Assembly: GCF_900106835.1 (NCBI RefSeq)
Contig: NZ_FNNR01000006.1
Coordinates: forward strand, 248,001-312,000
Reading direction: 5' to 3'
Source: Arthrobacter sp. cf158
GTDB lineage: Bacteria > Actinomycetota > Actinomycetes > Actinomycetales > Micrococcaceae
Length of the DNA: 64,000 nt
Position 1 is the stretch's first letter. Every line of letters starts with the position of its first letter. Below the pieces are notes generated by a model that was not told where the DNA came from, searched no databases, and worked only from the letters and a program-made list of their open reading frames with translations. Below are positions 24,801 to 32,489 of this stretch, one piece after another. A program made the position numbers and the translations under genes.

Positions 24801-26247
24801 CCTCGAGGCCGTTCAGGGTGGTGGTGGGAACCGTGGAGGTGGTGGCCAGTTTGTAGGCGGAATCCGGTTCGGTGGCCAGTTTCCGGTAGATCTTGTATAC
24901 GTCCGCGCCTTCAACCTGCTGCCACTTGAGCAGAGCGCCGGCGTTGGAGACGCTGCCTGCCACCAAGCCCTCCGGCTTGGCAGGAACGTTCGACGGCGGC
25001 GTGACCTCCTGGACGCGCGACGCCAGCGGAACGCTGAGCTGCTTCATGCCGCCAGCCAAGAGGCGGGCGATCTGGATGGCGCCGTACTCCTGAAAATGGG
25101 TGTCATCAGCCGTGCCGCTTGGACGCCCCGGGTACACGCCCGCGTCGACATGGAGGAAGACCGATTTGGTCTCTTCCAGGCCAATTGCGTCGTAATAGCC
25201 GCGGCTCAGGGCCGAAAGATCCACCAGCGCAACGGACTCCTCAGCGGCAAGCTCCTTCATCTTGTCCACGTACTCGGGAAAGCTGACGCGGAACGTGCCG
25301 GTGGCTGCATCGAAGTCCCTGCGTCCCACCGGCGTGACCAGGATGGGGGTGGCTCCGCGTTGGCGGGCACCGTTGACGTAGGTACGGAGGTACTCCTTGT
25401 AGTCGGCAGGTGACGCGTAGCGGTCGTCCACGCCGATGGTTGCATCGTTGTGGCCAAACTGGACCATGAGGTAGTCGCCGGGGTTGATCACACGGAGGAT
25501 CTCGTCCAGCCGTCCTTGGCTGATGAAGTTTTTGGAGCTGCGGCCGCCGATCGCGTGGTTGTAGACGGCAACCTTGTCATCCAGATAACGGTCGATCATT
25601 TGTCCCCAGCCCGCTTGGGGTGCGTAGCCGGGATCGTAGGTCTGCACGGTGGAGTCGCCGGCCAGATAGACGCCGGGATCCGTGGTGGCAGACCGTGGAG
25701 CGCGGGCTGCGATGACCAGGGAGTTGATCTTGGCAGCGGTGCCGGTGATGTCCAGGTTGAGCTGGCCGTCCACCAAGGAGATGGGGAATTCCATCTCAAG
25801 GAACTGGCCGGCGGGTTTGTCTGTGGCTTGGACCTTGGCCATCTTCTCTGCCGTGATGGCGATGTTCGTGGACTCAGTGGCGTCGCCGGCGATGAGCTTG
25901 ACGGTGTAGTCGCCATTGGGAAGGTCCACAGTGAAAGAGCTGCCCTGGGCTTGGACGAAGTCGCTGCGGAGCGCATCGGCCGTTCCGCGGTCGCTCCCGG
26001 ATGTGACGGCAGTGTCAGTGAAACCAAACTTGGTGGTGGTTGTGTACGCAGTGTCGGCGTTGACCCGGATGTATCCGTCGGCCACGGCACCCGGGCCGAA
26101 ATCGAACTTATAGCCGCTTCCAGCGGCGGGAAGGGATGTGTCAGCGTGCACTGCGGGCATACCCGTAAAGGCCAGGGCGACTGAGGCGACGGCGGCAGTC
26201 AGGGCCGCAGTGCCCGTCCTGACCGCGCGTTGAGGGGGGTGTTTCAC
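21886..26247 (-). CDS. Secreted fusion: rhamnogalacturonan acetylesterase-like SGNH domain plus PL11 rhamnogalacturonan lyase
   Basis: 1453 residues from GTG 26247 (AAAGGAG, 6 nt spacing). A signal peptide ends near VHA. Then come a beta-sandwich (YKFDFGPG), and an SGNH hydrolase with GDST (Ser199), GHND (265-268) and DDTHF (His384), as in RhgT/YesT acetylesterases. A first fn3 domain, a second copy of the beta-sandwich (YKFDFGPVGAPVEPGYTEVN), and two more fn3 domains follow. The last roughly 600 residues match PL11 lyases (DATVADLDGDGRYEIIQMW, DFDGDGKAEVAMKTADGT, GNHNLSVADVDADGKDEF) with Ca-binding D-x-D-x-D-G loops. It would deacetylate and cleave pectin rhamnogalacturonan-I outside the cell. 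Confidence 0.93.
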   Translation of the reverse strand: MKHPPQRAVRTGTAALTAAVASVALAFTGMPAVHADTSLPAAGSGYKFDFGPGAVADGYIRVNADTAYTTTTKFGFTDTAVTSGSDRGTADALRSDFVQAQGSSFTVDLPNGDYTVKLIAGDATESTNIAITAEKMAKVQATDKPAGQFLEMEFPISLVDGQLNLDITGTAAKINSLVIAARAPRSATTDPGVYLAGDSTVQTYDPGYAPQAGWGQMIDRYLDDKVAVYNHAIGGRSSKNFISQGRLDEILRVINPGDYLMVQFGHNDATIGVDDRYASPADYKEYLRTYVNGARQRGATPILVTPVGRRDFDAATGTFRVSFPEYVDKMKELAAEESVALVDLSALSRGYYDAIGLEETKSVFLHVDAGVYPGRPSGTADDTHFQEYGAIQIARLLAGGMKQLSVPLASRVQEVTPPSNVPAKPEGLVAGSVSNAGALLKWQQVEGADVYKIYRKLATEPDSAYKLATTSTVPTTTLNGLEEGTAYAVRVAAMNGKGLSEYSDALALTTKQATYKFDFGPVGAPVEPGYTEVNRTMAYSAERGYGFKDTTVLSDRDRGATTTNLLRDFVLSGASFEFQLDVPNGTYALKTYHSDWIGSTRTDIAVEGKGFGTVTSGKAASATKVINEVLVTDGQLNLSISGSGQRLNGLEVTPLLVGPTNLKTTSVEASAQPPAVGLAWDAVGDAATYRVFRQAPFESSPQRIAENVSGPSYSDTTAIAGLSYKYYVTAVDRTGLESVPSNTLDVPLIDPATAAPVAPEKLKTKKVEKTSVSLQWGEVAGSTAYLVYRSTAPDGAFSYVGKTDDKKFTDTTVLTTIKYYYRVTALNPGGESVPSATVGTEDVVVLDRQMEKLDRAPVAVPTAEGIRIGWRMLGLDEDKIGFNVFRDGKKITAQPVTNSTSYLDATGTATSKYVIKVAGGGSSGEKETKEFSPLAQDYLAIKLDKPADDYTKDGQPYSYSAGDATVADLDGDGRYEIIQMWSPSNSKDNSQAGYTGTVYVDAYTMEGTKLWRINLGPNIRAGAHYTQVLAYDFDGDGKAEVAMKTADGTRDAAGTVIGNANADYRNSSGYVLTGDEFLTVFHGQTGTIMDTVAYDPPRGDVGAWGDTYGNRVDRFLGAVAYLDGEHPSMMFSRGYYTRAVLATYDLVGGKIVKRWVFDSNVSGDQYRGMGNHNLSVADVDADGKDEFIFGSMTIDDNGQPLYTTGLGHGDAIHTSDLDPSRPGLETFAVHEDMGSSGNLGATFRDSATGEVLWSIPAVKDTGRGAAGDIDPRYLGAEAWAIGGDAAWNSPVGELRSAKGELLSTNIPAANFLAWWDGDLLREIVDHDWDAAANSGTPSISKWNWNTQTSDRLLTATGAKTNNSTKGTPAIQADLLGDWREEIAWRSADSTELRIYTTTSGTDVRLRTLMHDPVYRTSVARENIAYNQPPHPGFYIGVGMEAPSMPKIAYTGGK

Positions 26248-26520
26248 GAACATCTCCTTTGATGACGCGTGGGGGTATTTCCCAACCACACTGTCGGACT
26301 TTGTATCGTTTCATTAACCGGCAAGACGCGTCCGCTGCTGCTTGGCGGGAGGCCGTTGACTGAGGGATGCGGGTGGAGGGCTCGGAAAACGCTTGCCCGG
26401 TGGGGATATGTTTACCAGTCTGTGAAATGACTCGTCAAGGAATTGACGGGAGAATTTGTTTCTTTGTGTTCGTAACCGTGCAATATGACATGGGTATCTT
26501 GGCGGGATTTGCAGTCTAAA

Positions 26521-26535
26521 TGAGAATCAATATCA
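26521..26535 (+). promoter_or_regulatory. Zur-like operator upstream of aztD
   Basis: TGAGAATCAATATCA matches 11 of 15 positions of the actinobacterial Zur box TGAAAATGATTTTCA as I remember it. It ends eight bases before the ATG at 26544, so binding would block transcription of a nearly leaderless mRNA. The rest of the 296-bp intergenic region (26248-26543) holds no gene. GGAAAACGCTTGCC at 26386 resembles a weak LacI-type half-palindrome that could serve the divergent lyase gene. Confidence 0.6.
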
Positions 26536-26543
26536 TTTAACCC

Positions 26544-27857
26544 ATGCCTCATCACTCAACCCCCATGACCCCTGCCCCGACCACGCTCGGAGGCCGCTTG
26601 CGCGCCGCGCCACTTGCCGCCGTCGTGCTTTCAACCCTGCTGTTGACGGCGTGCGGCGCCCCTGGCGGCCCGGCTGGGAGTGCGGCCGAGGTGTCGCCTT
26701 CCGCCAGTTCCGACCCGAGCCCCACAGAGGCCGGCGCGCCGACTCCGCGCCTCGTTTACACGCACGACGCCGGCATCGCGGTTCTCGATGCCGCTTCTCT
26801 CGAGAGCGTGGGAAGTGTGGAAATGTCCGGTTTCAACCGCCTGAATCCGGCAGGCGACGGCAGGCACGTTTTCGTTTCCACCGGCGATGCATTCCGTCTC
26901 TTCGATGCCGGCGCCTGGACCGAACCCCACGGCGATCACAGCCATCACTACGTGACAGATCCCAAGATGACTGGGTTGGCGTTCGAGGCAAGCAAGGCCG
27001 GCCATGTGGTGCTGCACGCGGACAAGACCGTGCTGTTCAACGATGGTTCGGGCAAGGTGGAGAGCTTCAAGACGTCCGCGCTGCCCGCTGCCGTCGAGGA
27101 CGGCAAACTGCCCGCCACGGACACGTATGTGACACCGGAAGCGCACCACGGCGTGGCCGTCGAGTTGGCGGACGGCAAGCTGCTGGTGACCCTCGGCAAC
27201 GAGGAAAGCCGTTCCGGGATTGCGGTCCTTTCGGCCGGCAAGGGGCAGGACCGCACGGAAGTTGTGCGCAACGAAGACTGCCCTGGCGTTCATGGCGAGG
27301 CTGTTGCTGCGGGTGAAGCCGTGGTGGTTGGGTGCGAGAATGGGATGCTGATTTACAAGGACGGCGCCATCACCAAGGTGGCCAGCCCCGATGCTTATGG
27401 TCGCTTGGGCAATCAGGCCGGCTCGGAAAAGTCGCCTGTCATCCTGGGCGACTACAAAGTGGACAAGGCCGCCAAGCCGGAGCGCCCTACACGCATTTCG
27501 CTGGTCAATACCCAGACCGCCACCATGCAGTTGGTGGACATCGGCACCAGCTATTCCTTCCGTTCCCTGGGCCGTGGGCCTTCGGGTGAGGCGCTGGTGT
27601 TGGGCACTGATGGCAGCCTCCGCGTCATAGACCCGCTCTCCGGCGCTATCACGTCCACCATTCCCGTAGTTGCGGCGTGGGAAGAGTCCGCCACGTGGCA
27701 GGACCCGCGCCCCACGCTGTTCGTTCAAGGCTCGACGGCGTTCGTCACCGAGCCAGCCACCAGCACCATTCACGCGGTGGACCTGAAGGCCGGCAAGGTT
27801 TCCAAGTCGGCTCAGCTCGAGCATGTCCCGAACGAGCTCACGGGCGTGACGGGCTAG
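26544..27857 (+). CDS. aztD: Zinc metallochaperone AztD-like lipoprotein
   Basis: 437 residues. A lipoprotein signal ends in LLLTACGAP (lipobox Cys near residue 37). A Ser/Pro-rich linker and a beta-propeller-like repeat body follow. TEPHGDHSHHYVTDPK is the histidine-rich zinc loop of AztD, and PEAHHGVAVEL a second His site; AztD hands zinc to an AztABC-type importer outside the membrane. No aztABC gene is in this window. ATG 26544 lacks a ribosome binding site and directly follows a Zur-like box, so the message may be leaderless; ATG 26565 is an alternative start. Confidence 0.85.
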   Translation: MPHHSTPMTPAPTTLGGRLRAAPLAAVVLSTLLLTACGAPGGPAGSAAEVSPSASSDPSPTEAGAPTPRLVYTHDAGIAVLDAASLESVGSVEMSGFNRLNPAGDGRHVFVSTGDAFRLFDAGAWTEPHGDHSHHYVTDPKMTGLAFEASKAGHVVLHADKTVLFNDGSGKVESFKTSALPAAVEDGKLPATDTYVTPEAHHGVAVELADGKLLVTLGNEESRSGIAVLSAGKGQDRTEVVRNEDCPGVHGEAVAAGEAVVVGCENGMLIYKDGAITKVASPDAYGRLGNQAGSEKSPVILGDYKVDKAAKPERPTRISLVNTQTATMQLVDIGTSYSFRSLGRGPSGEALVLGTDGSLRVIDPLSGAITSTIPVVAAWEESATWQDPRPTLFVQGSTAFVTEPATSTIHAVDLKAGKVSKSAQLEHVPNELTGVTG

Positions 27858-27868
27858 TCCCCCTAACG

Positions 27869-27945
27869 CCGGACGCTCTCTCACCTTCCTGAAGAAAGTG
27901 AGAGAGCGTCCGGGTGAAAGGGCAATTAGGTGAGAGAGCGTCCGG
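27869..27945. terminator. Bidirectional terminator with a third repeat copy
   Basis: CCGGACGCTCTCTCAC (27869-27884) pairs perfectly with GTGAGAGAGCGTCCGG (27898-27913) across a 13-base loop. The same 16-mer occurs again at 27930-27945. The block lies between the convergent aztD and DoxX genes. The extra copy allows two alternative hairpins. Confidence 0.7.
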
Positions 27946-27956
27946 GGGGGTGGGGG

Positions 27957-28391
27957 TTACGCGAGGACGCGCAGCTTGGATCCCGAACGGCCGAACAGTG
28001 CGGCGTCGGCGGAGATCCTGCCAGCACCGGCCAGCGCGAGAGCCAGGGCGGCGCCCGCGAAGAGGAGCACCAGCTCGTACCCGCCATTGCCCACAAAGAC
28101 TCCGGCCGGGGCGTGCACCAGGAACAGGGCGCCGAGCATGTTGACGGCGAGGAGTGCTGCAAAGACCCGGGTCAGAAGGCCGATGATCAGGGCGATGCCG
28201 CCCACGAGTTCCAGTGTTGCGACGATCGGTGCTACTGCGGAAGCGCCGGGAACGCCCATCTGGGCGAAGGACGCCTGCGTTCCGGCGATGGTGAATTCGT
28301 TGAACTTCTGCCAACCGTGCGCGGCGAAGAGAAATCCTGCAATGACGCGCAGGATGGTCAGGGCTGTGGTGGTCAAGCTGGACTTGTTCAT
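27957..28391 (-). CDS. DoxX-family membrane protein
   Basis: 144 residues with four membrane helices; ILRVIAGFLFAAHGWQKFNE and ATLELVGGIALIIGLLTR are the DoxX signatures. ATG 28391 is chosen because the longer frame (to 28427) has no better binding site and DoxX proteins start just before the first helix. Family members are linked to thiol or redox stress in actinobacteria, but the biochemical role is not settled. It stands alone between two terminator-like or divergent regions. Confidence 0.88.
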   Translation of the reverse strand: MNKSSLTTTALTILRVIAGFLFAAHGWQKFNEFTIAGTQASFAQMGVPGASAVAPIVATLELVGGIALIIGLLTRVFAALLAVNMLGALFLVHAPAGVFVGNGGYELVLLFAGAALALALAGAGRISADAALFGRSGSKLRVLA

Positions 28392-28459
28392 ATCTTCAAC
28401 CCTTGCGGACATAAGTTGAAGTGTCAACTAATCGTGGCTCTTTATGACCAAAACCGCAG

Positions 28460-29026
28460 CTACCTGCGGGGCTTTGCCTGAAGCCAAGGCTGCAGGAGCC
28501 GGGTAGTCACCGGAAGGAAGATGTACGTCATCAGCGGCGTCAGAATCACGATGTTGAGGAGCACCTGGAACACCAGAGGCCAGCTTTGCGTCAGAGGGTG
28601 CAACAGGAAATTCGCCAGCAGGCTGAGGGGGAAGAACGGGAGGAAGATGCTGATGGCCTGCTTCCAGCGCGGCGGTACCACCGTCTCTGGGACTACGACG
28701 GACACGTCGCCGGGCCGCGAGAACCATCCCTCAATTCCAGTGTGCCGCTCAACGCGGGTGGTCTCCATCATGTCCCTGGCACTATCTATCCACCAGCGAC
28801 GCTCCTCGGAGTTCTCCCACTCCTGCAGCGAATCGGCGTCGGCGAAGCGGTAAAGCATGTGCCATTCACTGGAATCCACGCCATTGCGCACCCACCCGGA
28901 GCCGAGATAGCCGGGCCATTCGCGGGCCAGCTCCTGGCCGGCATGGGCCCACGCATTCGCCTGCCGGGTGTAGCCGGGCAGGATGGTGCGGGCGACGGAA
29001 ACGGTGACGGGATGCTCGTGTGACAC
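28460..29026 (-). CDS. Antibiotic biosynthesis monooxygenase (ABM) domain protein with C-terminal membrane helices
   Basis: 188 residues. The first 100 residues follow the ABM dimeric alpha/beta-barrel (VTVSVARTILPGYTRQANAW; EWHMLYRFADADSLQEWENS). The last 70 hold two membrane helices (ISIFLPFFPLSLLANFLL and VLLNIVILTPLMTYIFL). Membrane-anchored ABM proteins are common in actinobacteria and no substrate is established. It is divergent from the MATE transporter by 42 bp, so the two may share a control region. Confidence 0.85.
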   Translation of the reverse strand: MSHEHPVTVSVARTILPGYTRQANAWAHAGQELAREWPGYLGSGWVRNGVDSSEWHMLYRFADADSLQEWENSEERRWWIDSARDMMETTRVERHTGIEGWFSRPGDVSVVVPETVVPPRWKQAISIFLPFFPLSLLANFLLHPLTQSWPLVFQVLLNIVILTPLMTYIFLPVTTRLLQPWLQAKPRR

Positions 29027-29068
29027 GGCCCCAAATGTACCCGGCCCGTGGCGGACTAGGCTTGTTTA

Positions 29069-30409
29069 GTGCCTCAAACCACAACCACCACACCCCGCTC
29101 CAACGCCCGCGAGATCCTGCGCCTGGCCGTCCCCGCTTTCGGTGCACTGATCGCCGAGCCGCTTTTCCTGCTGGCCGACTCCGCAATTGTGGGCCACTTG
29201 GGCGTGGACCAACTGGCTGGAGTTGGCCTCGCGTCCACCGTCCTGCACACCGCGGTAGGACTCATGGTCTTCCTGGCGTACTCCACGACGCCGGCAGTGG
29301 CCCGTGCGATCGGCGACGGAAAATTGGGGAAGGCCTTGGCGGCAGGGCGCGACGGCGTCTGGCTGGCTTTGCTGCTGGGGCTGGCGCTCGCGGTTTTGGG
29401 CTTCGTGGCGGCCGAGCCCCTGGTTGGGTTCATGGGCGCAACGGGGGACGTACGCGAGTTCGCCGTCGATTACCTGCGATGGTCCATGCCCGGCCTGGCC
29501 GCAATGCTCCTCATCTTTGCCGGCACCGGTATTCTTCGCGGGCTGCAAGACACCCGGACGCCGCTGCTCGTGGCCACGGCCGGCTTCGCCCTGAACATCG
29601 CGCTGAACTGGTTCCTGGTGTACGGCCTGAATCTCTCCGTCGCGGGCTCGGCAATCGGCACCAGCATCGCCCAGTGGGCCATGGCCGCCGTCTATCTGGT
29701 GATGGTCAGCCGAAACGCGCGGCAACACGGAGTGTCCCTGCGGCCCGATTGGCATGGCATCCGGGCCATGACCAAGGTTGGTTCGTGGCTCATGCTCCGC
29801 ACCCTCAGCCTTCGTCTGGCCATCCTGGCCACTGTCCTGGTGGTGACCGCTCAGAGTGCCGTAAACCTGGCGGCGCACCAGTTGGCCATGACCATTTTCT
29901 CCTTCCTCGCGTTCGCCTTGGATGCCCTGGCCATCGCCGCGCAGGCCCTGATCGGCAAGGAACTCGGCGCCAGAAACGCCCACCGGGTCCGTGAGCTGAC
30001 CCGCACCATGGTCCGCTGGGGCCTGGGGTTCGGCGTGATCACCGGCGCGCTGCTGGCCATAGCTGCCCCGTGGGCGGGCTACATCTTCACCCCGGACGAG
30101 GGCGTCCGCTCCGCTTTGACCGTGGCGCTTTGGGTCCTTGCCGTGGGACAGCCCCTGGCCGGGTACGTCTTCGTCCTGGACGGTGTCCTCATAGGCGCCG
30201 GTGACGCGCGCTATCTGGCGATTGCCGGCGTCGTGAATTTAGCGGTCTATTTGCCGCTGCTGGTGGTTATCTACCAAGTAAGGCCCGACGGCGTGGCGGG
30301 GCTAATGTGGTTGTGGGCCGCGTTTGCGCTGGGCTACATGCTGGCCCGCGGGGTGACTTTGGGGCTGCGAGCACGGACCGATCGGTGGATGGTGCTGGGT
30401 TCGCACTAA
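29069..30409 (+). CDS. MATE-family efflux transporter (DinF-like)
   Basis: 446 residues from GTG 29069, with 12 hydrophobic helices in two related halves: LAVPAFGALIAEPLFLLADS begins the first and a matching helix pair begins the second near residue 245. FLLADSAIVGHLGVDQLAGV is the DinF/NorM signature. It should exchange drugs or metabolites against Na+ or H+. The next gene begins 9 bp after the stop, so the two are probably co-transcribed. Confidence 0.93.
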   Translation: MPQTTTTTPRSNAREILRLAVPAFGALIAEPLFLLADSAIVGHLGVDQLAGVGLASTVLHTAVGLMVFLAYSTTPAVARAIGDGKLGKALAAGRDGVWLALLLGLALAVLGFVAAEPLVGFMGATGDVREFAVDYLRWSMPGLAAMLLIFAGTGILRGLQDTRTPLLVATAGFALNIALNWFLVYGLNLSVAGSAIGTSIAQWAMAAVYLVMVSRNARQHGVSLRPDWHGIRAMTKVGSWLMLRTLSLRLAILATVLVVTAQSAVNLAAHQLAMTIFSFLAFALDALAIAAQALIGKELGARNAHRVRELTRTMVRWGLGFGVITGALLAIAAPWAGYIFTPDEGVRSALTVALWVLAVGQPLAGYVFVLDGVLIGAGDARYLAIAGVVNLAVYLPLLVVIYQVRPDGVAGLMWLWAAFALGYMLARGVTLGLRARTDRWMVLGSH

Positions 30410-30418
30410 ACTGGACGG

Positions 30419-31003
30419 GTGACTCTCCCAGCGACTCCTGCCCAGACCCCTCCTGCCTCCGCGGACGTGCTCTGGAAACCCGTGCTCATCCGCGCCACGG
30501 TTGCGCTGGTGTTTGGTGCGGTCACTATTTTTTGGGCGTCCCCGTCAGTGCACGTCCTGGCGTGGGCCGTGGGCCTGTATCTGCTCGCAACCGCAGCGGC
30601 TGTGTGGATGTCCCGCGCATTGCCAGTAGCCGTTCCGGCGGTTGTTGCGCTCGGAGGTATCGCTGCGTTGGTCACGCAATCTGATGAGGGCGTTGCGCTC
30701 TCGGCCATGTTTGCGCTGCTGGTGCTGGGCCTCCTTGAGTTCGTCCATGGCCTCCGCAAGCGGGATGCGTTGGCGCGCGACTGGCTTATTTCGGGCGTCA
30801 TTGCCGTGGGCACAGCTGGGGCGCTGCCGTTCTTCACCTCGCTTGGGGCCCACGCGCTGTTGGGTGTTGCAGGCGGTGGAGCGATCATTTCAGGCGTGCT
30901 GTGGATACTCTCCGGCCTGACACTGCGGCACGACGCCCGGATTGCTTCCGGCCTTGCTGCTGAGGCTGCTGCGCCGGGTGCTTCGCCCGAGGCCGTAAAC
31001 TAG
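30419..31003 (+). CDS. Integral membrane protein of unknown function
   Basis: 194 residues from GTG 30419, with six hydrophobic segments (for example AVGLYLLATAAAVWMSRALP and HALLGVAGGGAIISGVLWIL) and an alanine-rich tail. The pattern recalls DUF308/HdeD-like proteins, built from pairs of short helices, but the match is loose. It follows the MATE gene at 9 bp spacing. Confidence 0.75.
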   Translation: MTLPATPAQTPPASADVLWKPVLIRATVALVFGAVTIFWASPSVHVLAWAVGLYLLATAAAVWMSRALPVAVPAVVALGGIAALVTQSDEGVALSAMFALLVLGLLEFVHGLRKRDALARDWLISGVIAVGTAGALPFFTSLGAHALLGVAGGGAIISGVLWILSGLTLRHDARIASGLAAEAAAPGASPEAVN

Positions 31004-31077
31004 TAGCTGGACGTTCTACTCGTTGTAGAACTTTTGCTGACCGGCGGAGACCAACCGCCATCATTGGAGGAATGACC

Positions 31078-31419
31078 GTGGCAGACCAGACACCAGGAGA
31101 ACCGCGCAAGATGCGGACCTCGGTCAAGGGACCCCTCATGTTCTCCGCGTTCTTTGCAGTGCTGGCCTTCGTTGCCGTGCTGATCTTCGCGTCCGGTGGC
31201 AGCGCAAAAGCACCGCGGTTCGACCTCGCCTTCACAGGCGCGGGCATCGCATTCATTGTGAGCTTGGTGGTGGCTGCAATGCTTTCCATGAGCCACAAAG
31301 AAAACGCCGACCACCTCGGCAAGGGTTCAGGCGTCAACCTCAGTTCCAAGCGCGGCCACGGCGGTCCCGGTACCCCGGACTCACCGGACGAGACGGAAAC
31401 GCCCGACGCCGGCCGCTAA
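31078..31419 (+). CDS. Small two-helix membrane protein
   Basis: 113 residues from GTG 31078, which has GGAGG at 7 nt spacing; ATG 31072 has that sequence touching it and is less likely. Two helices (LMFSAFFAVLAFVAVLIFA and LAFTGAGIAFIVSLVVAAML) are followed by a polar, Gly/Pro/Asp-rich tail. No function is known to me. A strong terminator follows at 31425. Confidence 0.75.
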   Translation: MADQTPGEPRKMRTSVKGPLMFSAFFAVLAFVAVLIFASGGSAKAPRFDLAFTGAGIAFIVSLVVAAMLSMSHKENADHLGKGSGVNLSSKRGHGGPGTPDSPDETETPDAGR

Positions 31420-31424
31420 CCTTC

Positions 31425-31460
31425 AAGCGCTTCCTCACCTCGGTGGGGGAGCGCTTTTTT
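31425..31460 (+). terminator. Rho-independent terminator
   Basis: AAGCGCTTCCTCACC pairs with GGTGGGGGAGCGCTT with two mismatches, followed by a run of T at 31455-31460. It ends the rightward genes, facing the convergent sortase gene. Confidence 0.85.
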
Positions 31461-31475
31461 GTGGGCGCCAGGGCC

Positions 31476-32384
31476 TCACGAATCCGCTTTGGCAACTGCT
31501 TCCCGACGCCCGCGCTTGCGGGGGCGGGTAGCCAGGACGATCAGGACCGTGGTGCCGATCAGTGCCAAGGCCCACCAAGGGAACCCGGGGTCCAGTGCCT
31601 GGCTGGGAAACGACTGTGCTGACTCTCCGGACGGTGGAACGGTTCGTTCTCCGCGGACCAGAAGCCTGTGGCTGTTGATGCCCTTGGGGGTGCAGGTGAC
31701 CAGGGTGATGAGGTCTGCACCCGGAACCTTTCGGAGATCGTCGGTATCTTCGGGTGGCACCGTAAGGACCTGATCCACCTTGTAATAGAGCGTCTCTCCG
31801 AGCACGGCGACTGAGAAGACGTCCCCGGTGACCACCTTGTCCAGGTTGTCGAAGAGAGTGGCATTGACGAAGCCTGAATGTGCCGTGATAACGCTGTGCG
31901 TGTCCTTCCCACCAACCGGAAGTCCCGAGCCAAAGAGGTGTCCGGCGCCCTTGGAAAGAGTCTCTTCGTCGGTGTCATGGAAGATGGGCAGGTCAGCGTG
32001 GATGGAGGGGATACTGATGCGTCCCATCATGCCGCCCGGACCCACGTCCAGCAGTTTCCTGTAAGCCTCGGAACCGGCTCCCACCACGGTCTGCTCGCCC
32101 TTTTCGTTTAGGGAGTAAGGGTCACGGAGAGGGCCCGAAGGCAGTGCTTGGTTGAATCGCCGCGCTTCATCCAGAAGCGCCTCCTGGGTGGAGGGGGCCA
32201 GATTCTCCACAGTGTCCGCATAACCGCTGATCTCAGTGGCGTGGACCCGGTCGGAGAACCATGCGGCAGCAGTGGGATACAGCAAAACACCCACGCCCAT
32301 GGCTGCGGCCACGACGATGAGAATGCGCTGCAGGTTCCATGCGGCGCGGAGTCTTTTCTGCAATGAAGCTCGAGGCTGTGTCAT
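31476..32384 (-). CDS. Class C sortase (pilus polymerase)
   Basis: 302 residues. An N-terminal membrane helix (ILIVVAAAMGVGVLLYPTAA) and a C-terminal one (WWALALIGTTVLIVLAT) flank the sortase domain. The catalytic triad is visible as His169 (ITAHSGF), Cys231 (TLVTCTP) and Arg240. DPY at 88-90 is the lid motif that marks class C enzymes. It would link pilin subunits by isopeptide bonds between the LPLTG threonine and the YPKN lysine of the gene upstream. It is the last gene of the three-gene pilus operon. Confidence 0.95.
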   Translation of the reverse strand: MTQPRASLQKRLRAAWNLQRILIVVAAAMGVGVLLYPTAAAWFSDRVHATEISGYADTVENLAPSTQEALLDEARRFNQALPSGPLRDPYSLNEKGEQTVVGAGSEAYRKLLDVGPGGMMGRISIPSIHADLPIFHDTDEETLSKGAGHLFGSGLPVGGKDTHSVITAHSGFVNATLFDNLDKVVTGDVFSVAVLGETLYYKVDQVLTVPPEDTDDLRKVPGADLITLVTCTPKGINSHRLLVRGERTVPPSGESAQSFPSQALDPGFPWWALALIGTTVLIVLATRPRKRGRREAVAKADS

Positions 32385-32414
32385 CAGAATCCTGGAAGTG
32401 TGCTTGCGGCAAGC

Positions 32415-32454
32415 GGAGTGGGGAAGCGCGCCTTAGGGCGTTCTTCCCCACTCC
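32415..32454 (-). ncRNA. mRNA hairpin between pilin and sortase genes
   Basis: GGAGTGGGGAAG (32415-32426) pairs perfectly with CTTCCCCACTCC (32443-32454). No U-run follows on the minus strand. It lies 36 bases after the pilin stop and is likely to protect the abundant pilin mRNA or to reduce read-through into the sortase gene. Confidence 0.55.
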
Positions 32455-32489
32455 GGTGTTCAAGCTGCGGACCTTGGGTGGGCCCTCAG

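Noticed and set aside
26631..27884. 417-codon open frame antisense to aztD
   Set aside because: Arg/Gly/His-rich composition without family motifs, while the plus strand encodes a recognisable AztD.
27869..27945. CRISPR-like array
   Set aside because: Only three copies of a 16-mer, one inverted, with irregular spacing; it fits a terminator.
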